The position numbers and the translations under genes are program-made. Below, in pieces: positions 49,531-60,175 of a DNA stretch of 64,000 nucleotides. How positions within the stretch are numbered: the first letter of the stretch is position 1; each line of letters opens with the position of its first letter. The notes under the pieces are model-generated. The model made no database searches and was not told where the DNA came from. It saw only the letters and a list, made by a program, of their open reading frames with translations. Source of the DNA: Cycas panzhihuaensis (taxonomy: Eukaryota; Cycadophyta); assembly GCA_023213395.1 (NCBI GenBank), contig CM041465.1:96355741-96419740 (forward strand), read 5' to 3'.

Positions 49531-51190
49531 AGTTGGCCAAGTTCTAACCAAAACATGGAGCTCACAATGTTGAAAAAACTTGTGAAGAATCCTTTAGTGG
49601 TGTAAGTTTTGTATAAGCACACATTCAAAGAATTGAGGGGTCTTCAGCATCAAATACCATTGACCAACCAAAGAGATACTTTGAAGTTCAGTATGGATAT
49701 ATCACTTGTGAATTTCTTTCACTAATGCCAAGCGCTATTGGAATTGCCAATAGTGTGGCTTCAATCGATGGACAGTGGATCATGGACATAAGAGCAACTC
49801 AACATATGACATACAATCGCAGTTTATATCAAAAATTTGACTTAAATGTTCATAGAGTTGTTCACATGGCTGATAAATCACAACAACCTGTTGAAGGAAT
49901 TAGCAACATTCGCCTAAAACTCCCAAGCTTAGAAGATTTTACATTACTTGATGTCTTATACATACCCAATCTCAAATAAAACCTACTCTCTTTATCCACA
50001 CTTGTTTCTCATGGATTTGATATGAGTGTAACTATAAATGACCAGACTCTTAAGGTCATTTATCCTCCAACTAATCAGGTGGTTTTGACTGGACATCTCT
50101 CTGGCAAACTCTTTCACTTGAATGACTCTCCATCATCTGAAGTCCATTGTGCCCAAATCTCTTATGTCGATGAAGAATTTACATTTAATTCTATCTTGAC
50201 CCATCAAACATTATCACCAGAAGTTCTTTGGCATACTCTCATGGGCCATGTTTATATTGATATAGACTTAGAGATCTTTCTAATACTCTTCCAAATCTTC
50301 CAAAGTTTTCCTCTAAGCCCTTTAAATATGAAGCTTGTATTATTGCCAAATCTCATCGACAACCCTTTCCCAAAAGTCAGTGGAAATCGAGCCATCCATT
50401 ACAATTGGTACACTCTGATTTGTGTGGGCTAATGCCCATTCCTTCACTGAAGAGCAAGCTATATTACATCTCTTTCATTGATGATTACACTAGAAAAGTA
50501 TGGGTAGCTTTTCTACATAAGAAAGATGAAGCATTCTGTATATTCAAGGAATTTAAAGCCCTCACTAAAAAAGAGTTAGGTTATTAACTTAAATGTCATC
50601 GAACTGATAATGGTGGTGAATATACCTCACAAGAGTTTGAAAGCTACCTTTGAGATAATGGCATCAAGCATCAAATAACAGTAGTAGGTACCCCACAACA
50701 AAATGGAATTGCCAAGCGTATAAACAGGACAATCATAAACATGGCTCGTGCTATGTTAATATACATAAATATGCATGCCTATCTATGGGATGAAGCAATC
50801 TGGACAGTTATTTATTGTATTAATGTTCTTAGCCCATCAAAGGAAGTACAATCACCTGATGAAAAGTGGTCAGGACAAGCCCCCATTGTTCACTACTTTA
50901 AAATTTTTGGCTTTACATGCTATGCCCATATTCTGGATGCAGATCAAAATAAACTTTAGCCAAGGGCACTTAAAGGCATCTTTGTTGGATACCCTATGGA
51001 TAAGAAAGGGTATAAGGTCTTCATACCTTCACAACGAAAAATCATCATTACCAAAGATGTCATTTTTGCAGAGACAGGGTATCAGTTACTTAAACTAGAC
51101 TCTATAGTACCCTCACATCGCTATAATAATGTTATCAAGTATGATGTTCAGATTCTAAAATTTAGTGGGGGGGACAGATATAAATTACCC
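49531..51190 (+). pseudogene. N protease and integrase, broken
   Basis: The protease site (about 49776-49810) reads WIMDIRATQHMTYNRSLY, so Asp-Thr-Gly became Asp-Ile-Arg. The pre-integrase region (50022-50432) contains SPEVLWHTLMGH. In the core, MVHSDLCGLMPIPS keeps the first Asp and the RTDNGGEYTS motif keeps the second. The catalytic Glu codon (50714-50716) is AAG Lys. The integrase tail ends with GYKVFIPSQRK (about 51007-51040). Confidence 0.92.
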
Positions 51191-53086
51191 TAAATATTGG
51201 AAGCTGACAATAGAGCCTTGGAGAATACAAGTTGTGACTCTAGACCGATGAGTGAGCATCCAACACCATCTTTTAAAGATAGTAGAGTTGACAAAGGCAA
51301 AGCCATTATAGAAGAACCATCCTCTCGATCTTCATTTGACAAAGACAAAATAGTGGCAGAAGGACCATCTTCCTCAAGTGCATCAACATCCTCCTCAAAA
51401 AATAATCATTTTAATGAACAAGATGAGAGCCAAGAAGTTGAAGAAATGAGGACTTCATTCCCAACTCAAGGATCTTGAGAAGCCTGCCAAGTCAATAAGG
51501 ACATACGACCAGATGAGGTGGGCAAAACTGGTACTTAAAGTGCCCATAAAGCAAGGATGCAGGAATCATTATATACTCAGCTTAAACTAGTAGAATTGCA
51601 CCTTACTCTTAATGAAGAGCCCTTAACATACTAAGAAGCTATAAAGCATATAGCTTGGAGAAATGCCATGAACGAAGAGTACCAATCTCTTATCTAAAAC
51701 GGTACATGGGAGCTCGTTGATCTACCACTTGGTAGAAAGGTAGTTCAAAATAAATGGGTGTTTAAAAACAAATATAGATCATACGGCACCCTTAAAAAAC
51801 ATAAGGTGAGGTTGGTAGCTAAAGGATTTACACAAAGGGAAGGCATCAACTACACTAAAGTCTTTGCACCTATAACCAAGTGGCCTACAATTAGAACTCT
51901 TGTGGCCTTGGCTGCTCAATAGGGTTGGAAAATCCACTAACTCGATATTAAGACTGCATTTCTTAATGGAGATCTTGAAGAAAAAAAGTACATGGCTCAA
52001 CCAGAAGGATATAAGATTGAAGGTCAAGAGCATGAGGTTTACAGGCTCAAAAAGTCCTTGTATGGCCTTAAATAAGCCCCTCACACTTGGTTTACCAAGT
52101 TGTCTGAAAGGATGAGGTAACTTGGATATGAGGTTTGTGACTATCAAGATATTGATGCAATGTTGTTCATCAAGCACCATAAGGATAAAGTCACTTATCT
52201 CATAATCTTTGTGGATGACATGCTAGTAATGAGTAATAGTGAATAGGCAATAACCCAACTAAAAAATGACCTTGAAAAATGTTTGAATTATCTAACCTCA
52301 GTTTGATGAAATATTACTTAGGAATTGAAGTAACACAAAAGAATAGAAAATTTTTCCTCTCCGAAGAAAAATACATCAACGATATTCTAACAAAGTTTCA
52401 GTTAGAAGATGCTTGACCAGTGATGTTACCTATAGACTCTAACACCAAACTCTTAGCTGAAGGTGACACTAGGGAGGCAGACATAATACTCTATAGGAAA
52501 CTTGTAGGTAGTCTCATCTACACTACTAATATAAAGTTAGATATTATATACTTTGTCGGCATTCTTGCTCGTTTCATGATAAATCCTAAGCAGAATCATT
52601 GGCAGGCAGTAGTACGAGTGTTGAGATACCTTAAGACGACTAGCAAATATGGTCTATTGTATGAACCTAATTCAAACTTCAAGCTTTTTGCATACACAGA
52701 CTCAAACTTTGCAGGAGATAAAGATACAAGAAGATCTACATCTGGGTATATAACATTTCTCGGAACAGCACCAATATCATAGACCAGTTGAAGCTGAATA
52801 CATTGTTGCTTCTGAGACCAGTAAAGAGGTGATATGGCTGAGAAAATTATTAGAAACATTGAATATCACCCAAACAAGTCCTACGAGTCTTCATGTGGAT
52901 AATCAATTAGCAATCTACATGGCAAAAAATCCTATATTTCACTATCATACCAAACACATAAGTATAAAAGTCCATAGGATTGGAGAACTTATTCATGACG
53001 GCACAATTCAATTGGATTACTACCTCATAGTAGATCAAGTGGCTGATATCTTCACCAAACTGCTACAAAAGGTGAAATTTGAATAG
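51191..53086 (+). pseudogene. N linker, reverse transcriptase and RNase H, broken
   Basis: A Ser-rich linker (51197-51478: MEADNRALENTSCDSR) precedes the RT. RT blocks: [39 protein letters not shown]-type text, and the catalytic box IIFVDDMLVMSNSE (52205-52245) with both Asp residues. RNase H lies at 52420-53086: LLYEPNSNFKLFAYTDSNF, then HVDNQLAIYMAKNPIF and IFTKLLQKVKFE, with a gap near 52780-52800. Two in-frame stops here (52073 TAA, 52244 TAG) are CAA/CAG in O. Confidence 0.93.
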
Positions 53087-53587
53087 TTCTAAAGGCAGCT
53101 TCGCCTTAGGGCCTGCATCTTCGATTGATCAAAGATGGCAACAGGATCATCATACTCTATTCTCTTCGTGAAACCCCCTCATGGACATGGAAGAATAAGA
53201 GTAAGTCTCTGCTCTATTCTCTTTCTGAAAACCCCATGTGGGCATGAAATGATAAGGGTTATACTAGTTTTGGAAAATCAGAACCTGTGAAAACCCAAAA
53301 TAGCATAGGGATTACCAGACAATATATAGAGACTTAGCACATTAAAATTTGCACATTTAAGCGCTACTTCGATTGCTACTTGGCTATCATGCTATATCAA
53401 AGAACCACCTTAGCCATTTTGATTTATAAAAAAGGTTATAGATCTTAGAAAGTTCGTGGGTTTTTATTCCCTATAAGGGTTTTCCCACAAAAGTGTCTTT
53501 TAGAATTTCAATTTAATAATGAGGTTCAAATGAAGACCTCATAGAATAGATTTTCTAAAACTAACCTTCCACCATTTTGAGGGGGAT
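53087..53587 (+). other. N 3' untranslated region and polypurine tract
   Basis: It is conserved with O's and I's equivalents and holds two GTGGGCATG-type repeats (about 53180 and 53237). It ends in the polypurine tract TTTTGAGGGGGAT (53575-53587). Confidence 0.8.
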
Positions 53588-53899
53588 TGAAAGAGGTTAA
53601 TGTATTAAGATCATTTGTGTAGATTAATTATGTGATCTTAGGATATATTATTATCATTAGTCTCTTAATGAAATGCACTTTGTGCACATTTAGATGTAAT
53701 TTCAGGTTCACGTCATTAGGTAGAAAAATCCTAACCCTAATGCTCACCCTTAATAATAAAAAGTGAAATCTCAAGGAGGGAGTCATTATTCATTATCACC
53801 TCCAAGTTTGCTCTCATATCTTGTTTCATCTTCTTTTTCATTCTCCATTACCATTGTGTGCATGTGAGTGATTTATCTCTTAGATCCATCCTTCCTTCA
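53588..53899 (+). repeat. N 3' LTR
   Basis: 312 bases, TG/CA ends, followed by CATCT. Confidence 0.97.
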
Positions 53900-53904
53900 C
53901 ATCT

Positions 53905-54480
53905 TATTTTGAAAATGAACAAATTAAAAATGTAAAAAGGACAAGCTCATGAGACAATAAATCCCCTTCGACCAATAAAATAGGCAATTGACAAATACTT
54001 TAAGACCCAATACATCACTTGGGTATTTTTGATCCAGTCATGTTTACACATCCCTAACTATAAAAACTTACTTGGAAGTTTTCAATCTAGTGGAACATTG
54101 AAGACACTCAACTTCGAAGAACTTGCTGAGAAGTTTATAGAATTTGATAAGACCTTTGATACAAACTTTGTAGCCTCTAACTCTCTTCTAGATGCAGTCT
54201 CTGAGGTAGAAGAAGAAGTTTACTACACAAAAAATTAAGGTCCCTCTCATGGCAGAGGAAATAACCAAGCAAGAGGAAGAGGAAGAAATATGGGAAATCA
54301 TCCATAAGGTCAATCAAACCCTCAATCACAACCTCGATAGTCTCAAGGTCAAGGGCCACCTCAACAAAGAGTAAGACAGTCAGGCCAAACTAGCACTTCT
54401 TTGGGGACTGGTAATCAAACTATTATGTGTAATTGATGTAACTGTAAAGGACACTTAGTAAAAGCTTGTAGAACTTCCAC
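53905..54480 (+). pseudogene. O gag, C-terminal part with intact zinc-knuckle residues
   Basis: Reading resumes after N with LKMNKLKM-like text and 54029-54238 (NYKNLLGSFQSSGTLKTLNF, then KFIEFDKTFDTNFVAS). The knuckle near 54425-54470 has C-x2-C, GH and final Cys all present, with one internal TGA. This copy therefore keeps the metal ligands that N and I lost. Confidence 0.88.
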
Positions 54481-55900
54481 TTATAAGTTGGCCAAGTTCC
54501 AACCAAACTATAGAGCTCATAATGTTGAAGAAACTTGTGAAGAATCCTTTAGTGGTGCAGGTTTTGTATAAGCACACATTCAAAGAATTGAGGGATCTTC
54601 AATATCAAATTCCATTGACCAACCAAAGAGATACTTTAAAGCTCGGTGTAGATATATCACTTGTGAATTCCCTTCACCAATGCTAAGCCCTATTGGAATT
54701 GCCAATAGTGTGGCTTCAATCGATGGATAGTGGATCATGGACACAGGAGCAACTCAATATACGATGTGTAATCACAGTCTATATTAAACATTTGACTCAA
54801 ATACTCAAGCAGTTGTTCACATGGTTGATAAATCACAACCTGTTGAAGGAATTAATAACATTTGCCTAAAACTCCTAAGCTTAGAAGAATTTACATTGTT
54901 TGATGTCTTATACATACCCAATCTCAAATAAAACCTACTCTCCTTATCTACACTTGTTTCTCATGGAGTTGATAAACTTAGAGATCTTTCTAATACTCTT
55001 CTAAACCTTCCAAAGTTTTCCTCTAAGCCCTTTAAATGTAAAGCTTATATCATTGCCAAATCTCATCGACAACCCTTTCCCAAAAGTCAATGGAAATCAG
55101 ACAATCCATTACAATTGGTACACTCTAATTTATGTGGGTCAATGCCCATTCCTTCACTGAAGGGCAAGCTATATTACATCTCTTTCATTGATGATTTTAC
55201 TAGAAAAGTATTGGTAGCTTTTCTACATAAGAAAGATGAAGCATTCTATATATTTAAGGAATTCAAAGCTCTCACTAGAAAAGAGTTAGGTTATCAACTC
55301 AAATGTCTTCGAACTTATAATGGTGACAAATATACGTCACATGAGTTTGAAATCTACCTTTGAGACAATGGCATCAAGCATCAAACAACAGTAACAAGTA
55401 CCCCACAATAAAATGGAGTTACCGAGCGCATGAACATGACAATCATGAACATGGCTCCTGCTATGTTAATATACAAAAATGTACCCACCTATTTATGGGC
55501 TGAAGCAATCTAGTCAGTTATTTATTGTATCAATGTTATTAGCCCATCAAAGGAAGGACAATCACCTAATGAAAAGTGGTCAGGACAAGCTCCCATTGTT
55601 CACTACTTTAAAATTTTTGGCTCTACATGCTATGCCTACATTATAGATGCAGATCAAAATAAACTCTAGCCAAGGGCACTTAAAGGTATCTTTGTTAAAT
55701 ACCTTATAGATAAGAAAGGGTATAAGATCTTCATACCTTCACAATAAAAAATCATCGTTACCAGAGATGTCATTTTTGCAGAGATAGAGGATCAATTACT
55801 TAAACTAGACTCTAAAGTACCCTCATGCCGCTATAATAATATTATCAAGTATGATGTTCAGGTTCCAAAATTTGGGGAGGGGGATAGATATAAATTACTC
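54481..55900 (+). pseudogene. O protease and integrase, with a 240-bp internal deletion
   Basis: The protease site (54737-54770) reads WIMDTGATQY: catalytic Asp-Thr-Gly-Ala intact. After VSHGV the text jumps at 54971-54974 to LRDLSNTLLN. Relative to N (50019-50262) exactly 240 bases are missing, removing the pre-integrase zinc domain's first half. In the integrase core (55115-55363), the second catalytic Asp is Tyr (RTYNGDKYTS). The catalytic Glu (55424-55426, in VTERMN) is retained, the only family copy here to keep it. Confidence 0.9.
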
Positions 55901-57827
55901 CAAATGTTAGAAGCTGACAATAGAGCCTTGGAGGATACAAGTTGTGACTCTGAACCAATGAGTGCACATCTAGCACCATCTTTTGAAGATAGCAGAGTTG
56001 ACAAAGGTAAATCCATTATGGAAGAACCATCATCTCCATCTTTAGTTGACAAAGGCAAAATAGTGGTAGAAGGAGCATCTTCCTCAGGCGCATCAACATC
56101 CTCCTCATAAAATAATTATTTTAATGAATATGATGAGAACCAAGAAGTTGGGGAAATGAGGACTTCATTCCCAACTTGAGGATCTCGAGAAGCTCGCTAA
56201 CTCAATAAGGACATACGACTCGATGAGGTGGATAAAACTGGCACTCAAAGTGCCCATAGAGCAAGGATGTAGGTATTATTATATACTGATCTTGAATTGG
56301 TAGAACTGCACCTTACTCTTAATGAAGAGCCTTTAACGTACTAAGAAGATATAAAGTATATAACTTGGAGAAATGCCATGAATGAAGAGTACCAATCTCT
56401 TATCAAGAATGATACATGGGAGCTCATTGATCTACCACTTGGCAGAAAGGTAGTTCAAAATAAATGGATGTTCAAAAACAAATATAGATCAGACGACACC
56501 CTTGAAAAACACAAGGCAAGGTTGGTAGCTAAAGGATTTATACAAAGAGAAGGCATCGACTACACTGAAGTCTTCACACCTACAACCAAGTGGCCTATAA
56601 TTAGAACTCTTGTGGCCTTGGTCGCTATGAGGTTGGAAAATCCACCAACTCGATATTAAGACTGCATTTCTCAATGGAGATCTTGAAGAAGAAATTTACA
56701 TAGCTCAACCAGAAGGGTATCAGATCGAAGGTTAAGAGCATAAGGTTTGCAGGCTCATAAAGTCCTTGTATGGCCTTAAACAAGCCCCTCGTGCTTGGTT
56801 TCCCAAGTTGTCTGAAAGAATGAGGCAACTTGGATACGAGGTTTGTGACTATCAAGATATTGATGCAACGTTGTTCATCAAGCGCCATAAGGATAAAGTC
56901 ACTTATCTCATAATCTTTGTGGATAACATCCTAGTAACAGGTAATAGTGAACAGGTAATAAGCCAGCTGAAAAAGAACCTTGGCAAAATGTTCAAATTAT
57001 CTGACCTCAGTTTGATGAAATATTACTTAGGAATTGAAGTAACACAAAAGAATGGAAAATTTTTCCTCTCCCAAGAAAAATACATGAACGATCTTTTAAC
57101 CAAGTTTTAATTAGAAGATGCTCAACCACTGATGTCACCTATGGAACCTAATACCAAACCCTCAGCTAAAGGCGATACTAGGGAGGTAGATGCAACACTC
57201 TATAGGAAACTTGTAGGTAGTCTCATCTACACTACCAATACAAGTTCAGATATTGTAAACTCTGTCGACGTTCTTGTTCGTTACATGACAAATCCTAAGC
57301 ATAATCATTAGCAGGTAACAGTGCAAGTGTTGAAATACCTTAAGACGACCAGCAAATATGTTTTGTTGTATGAACCTAATTTAGACTTCAAGCTTTCTGC
57401 ATACACGAACTTAGACTTTACAGGAGATAAAGATACAGGAAGATCTACGCCTAGGTATGTAACGTTTCTTTGAACAGCACCAATATCATGGAGATCCAGA
57501 TGGCAGAAGATAGTTGCAGATTTGACTGTCGAAGCTGAATACATTACTACTTCTGAGACTAGTAAAGAAGTGATATGACTAAGAAAATTATTGGAAACAT
57601 TAAATATCACCCAAGCAAGTCCTACGAGTCTTCATATGAATAATGAATCAGCAATCTGCATGGTAAAAAATCATGTATTTCATGATTATACCAAACACAT
57701 AAGTATGAAAGTCTGTAGGATTAGAGAACTCATTTATGACAGCATAATTTAATTAGAATATTGTCCCACAGCAAATCAAGTGGCCGATATCTTCACCAAA
57801 CCACTGCAAAAGGTGAAGTTTAAATAG
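55901..57827 (+). pseudogene. O linker, reverse transcriptase and RNase H, broken
   Basis: The linker is at 55904-56110 (EADNRALEDTSCDSEPMS). The RT (56378-56659) is a clean 93-codon block: MNEEYQSLIKNDTWELIDLP, then RLVAKGFIQREGIDYTEVF. 56766-57110 gives YGLKQAPRAWF and the catalytic box IIFVDNILVTGNSE, where the second Asp is Asn. RNase H (57130-57827) ends with IFTKPLQKVKF at a TAG. O has fewer stops than N in RT despite being older, except at the catalytic site. Confidence 0.93.
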
Positions 57828-58317
57828 TTCCGAAGGTAGCTTGGTGTTAGGGCCCCCATCTTCGACTAATCAAAGAAGATGGCAATAGGATCATCATACT
57901 CTATTCTCTTCGTGAAAACTCCTTGTGGGCATGGAAGAATAAGAGTTAGTCTTTACTCTATCCTCTTTGTGAAAACCCCATGTGGGCATGGAAGGATAAG
58001 GGTTGTACTAGTTTTAGAAAATCAGAACCTGTGAAAACCCAAAAAATGCATAGGGGATGACCAAATAATATATGGAGACTCAACAGATTAAGCTGCACAT
58101 TTACGTTGTTTGGCTATCAAGCTACATCAAAGAGCCACCTTAGCCAATTTGATATATAAAAGGGACTATAGATCTTAGAAAGTTCGTGGGTTTTTATTCC
58201 CCATAAGGGTTTTCCCACAAAAGTATCATTTAGAATTTCAATGTAATAATGAGGCTCAAATGAAGACCTCATAGAATAGATTTTCTCAAAATGACCTTCC
58301 ACCATTAAGGGGGGGAT
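57828..58317 (+). other. O 3' untranslated region and polypurine tract
   Basis: It contains two GTGGGCATGGAAG-type repeats (about 57930, 57980) and ends with AAGGGGGGGAT before the LTR. Confidence 0.8.
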
Positions 58318-58629
58318 TGAAAGAGATTAATGTATCAAGGTCATTTGTGTAGATTAATTATGTGACCTTAGGATATATTGTTAGCATTAGTCTCTTAATG
58401 AAATGCACTTTATGTGCATTTAGATGTAATTTCAGGTTCATATCATTAGATGGAAAAATTCTAACCCTAATGCTCACCCTTAATAATAAAAGGTGAAATC
58501 TCAAAGAGGAAGTCATTATTCATTCTCACCTCCAAGCTTACTCTCATATCTTGTTTCATCTTCTTTTTCATTCTCTATTGTTATTACGTACATGTGAGTG
58601 ATTTATCTCCTAGAGTCATCATTCCTTCA
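58318..58629 (+). repeat. O 3' LTR
   Basis: 312 bases, starts TGAAAGAGATTAATG, ends CATTCCTTCA. Confidence 0.95.
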
Positions 58630-58830
58630 TGGTACTATGCTTGATAGCTTGTTACGCACATTGTCCTGATCTGAGGAGTATGCTTTATCTCATGGAGAGC
58701 GTTGTTATTTGTCTTTATTCTCCTTTTCGGGCTCTGCGTCAACCATTTCTCATTCGTTGCAAACAGGTGTTTCTTCTTCAATTGAGAAGATTTGAAATGG
58801 TGAATCAAATATGTCAGAATTATATTAGAG
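58630..58830 (+). pseudogene. Actin-derived fragment, right part
   Basis: Directly after O the text reads GTMLDS (58631-58648), actin's G-I-V-L-D-S at codons 150-155. It continues with THIVP and then EEYALSH after a short gap, matching G-V-S-H-T-V-P and E-G-Y-A-L-P-H. A gap of about 20 codons follows, then ERCY (actin E-R-G-Y-S-F). Near 58770-58790, SSSIEK matches actin's S-S-S-V-E-K. Codons 150-155 run on without a break, so the intron most plant actin genes have at codon 152 is absent, as in a processed copy. The far end fades out near 58830. Confidence 0.75.
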
Positions 58831-59019
58831 TATAGCCATGCCTATAGTTGTTATCTTGACCAGAGCATTCACATCTTTTACTATCGCCTCACGATCTCTG
58901 ATGGATTCCATAAGGTTAAGATGAGAGAGAATCAAATAACAACTTTGGGCGATGCAGTCTGCTAAGGTTTTTATTGCTTCTTCTTCTAGCACAGATGGCA
59001 ATGTTAGGGGATACTCATC
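58825..59019 (-). other. Unrecognised ~65-codon open frame in the M leader
   Basis: On M's strand an open frame contains LPSVLEEEAIKTLADCIAQS, MESIRDREAIVKDVNAL and ends TTIGMAIL before TAA (58825-58827). It has no stop for about 65 codons and a helical, acidic/basic composition unlike its AT-rich flanks. I cannot assign it to a family. It abuts the actin-derived sequence and could be a second captured host-gene piece. Confidence 0.4.
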
Positions 59020-60163
59020 CTAGAGGCAAACATGTTCACTTTATGACAGTTGAATAGGCAGTTGAAGAAAGACCACAGCTAAGGAGCCTACAGTGGCACT
59101 CAAGAGGAACACCCTTCCCTCGTTGCATAATACCTCTACCGATAAGGACCACAAAGTTCAATAAAATAGTAATAGGAGTAGGAGGATAAATAGCATTATT
59201 GGAGGGGACAGCTTAGGGTATCACTATAGATGCATGATAAACTAGGGTTTCATTATCCTGCTGGTTGAGCATCCTCCTTGTAACTAGCCTTTGTGAAAAG
59301 AAGTCACTCAAATATAACGAAGGATCGTAGTAATAAATAATCTGATCAGTGGTGGAGATTGCATAAGCTTAACACAAAAAAAACTTTGACCAATCGATCA
59401 TGGCTGACTTTGTTCTCTTCTGGCTGTTGTAATATCTATGTTTGAGAAATCTTCAACTTCATTGGCATTGTCCAGTTGAGCTAAATTTTAAACCTTGTTG
59501 AAATGAAACTAAAATAAGACAATAGATCACTTGGACCAGGGTTTTGGCAGTGATAACTTGCCAGTATACAACATGGATAATTTAGCTCTAGTGGTTATGT
59601 ATTAGGGCATATGTATTGACATGAACAGATAACATAGAGATGCAAATTGGTAGATGTAATACATGTCAGACCCAAACGGGGTTTTAAGTAGCACCAAACA
59701 GACTACCTTTATGGTTATTGCCTTAAATCCTAATGCAATACATCTTTTCTCCTAGTAATTGTTGGCAAGGGCTAAGGTTTCACTGAACCCTAAATAAATG
59801 CTAGTGGTTAATGAATACTGGCAACTAGATTTCGATTGACATGTTATGATTTACACACAATAGCCATAACACGGTTTCAACGAATAGCCTTAAAACATCA
59901 ATCACTTATACAACTTCAAATGGCATTGTTTTTCCATATATGTTGGCCTCAACTTCAAGATAAACCTTAACTCATGGCTACTTCACATAACACAATAAAG
60001 GAGTGATGTTACCTGGCACACTTCATAACAAGGCCTTGAAACTTCTCTTCCAATATAATCTTTAATCTGGTAATGACTTAATAGAGCCATCAACTTATTT
60101 GAATGCTTTTATCCTTTACTGGACTTCTCCTCTCTCAATCTTCTTTTTATAGCAGGATGGCCT
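59020..60163 (-). other. M leader, proximal part
   Basis: No domain is recognised. A short frame near 59430-59490 (minus; DNANEVEDFSNIDITTARRE) is open for about 30 codons. Local base composition is less AT-biased than in the Copia leaders. It may hold further captured sequence. Confidence 0.4.
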
Positions 60164-60175
60164 GCTCTAATACCA
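60164..60175 (-). other. M primer binding site
   Basis: On the minus strand TGGTATTAGAGC, adjacent to the LTR. It has one C-to-T difference from the initiator-Met site and fixes M's orientation. Confidence 0.92.

Larger units (their letters stand above)
46269..53899 (+). mobile_element. N: youngest Ty1/Copia element (K/I/O/N family), inserted in O's gag
   Basis: 312-bp LTRs (46269-46580, 53588-53899) differ at about 27 positions (9%). They are flanked by a perfect CATCT target duplication (46264-46268, 53900-53904). Removing N rejoins O's gag exactly as in N's own gag at 48940. Full length is 7631 bp with leader, gag, protease, integrase, RT and RNase H in order. All reading frames are broken, mostly by TAG/TAA. 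Confidence 0.97.
43654..58629 (+). mobile_element. O: Ty1/Copia element (K/I/O/N family) inserted in the actin fragment, split by N
   Basis: 312-bp LTRs (43654-43965, 58318-58629) differ at about 31 positions (10%). The interior is colinear with N and reads PBS, leader, gag (cut by N at codon ~120), protease, integrase, RT, RNase H. The flanks CGATA (43649-43653) and TGGTA (58630-58634) match at three of five positions, both differences being transitions. The actin text on either side fits one target. O without N is about 7.3 kb. Confidence 0.94.
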
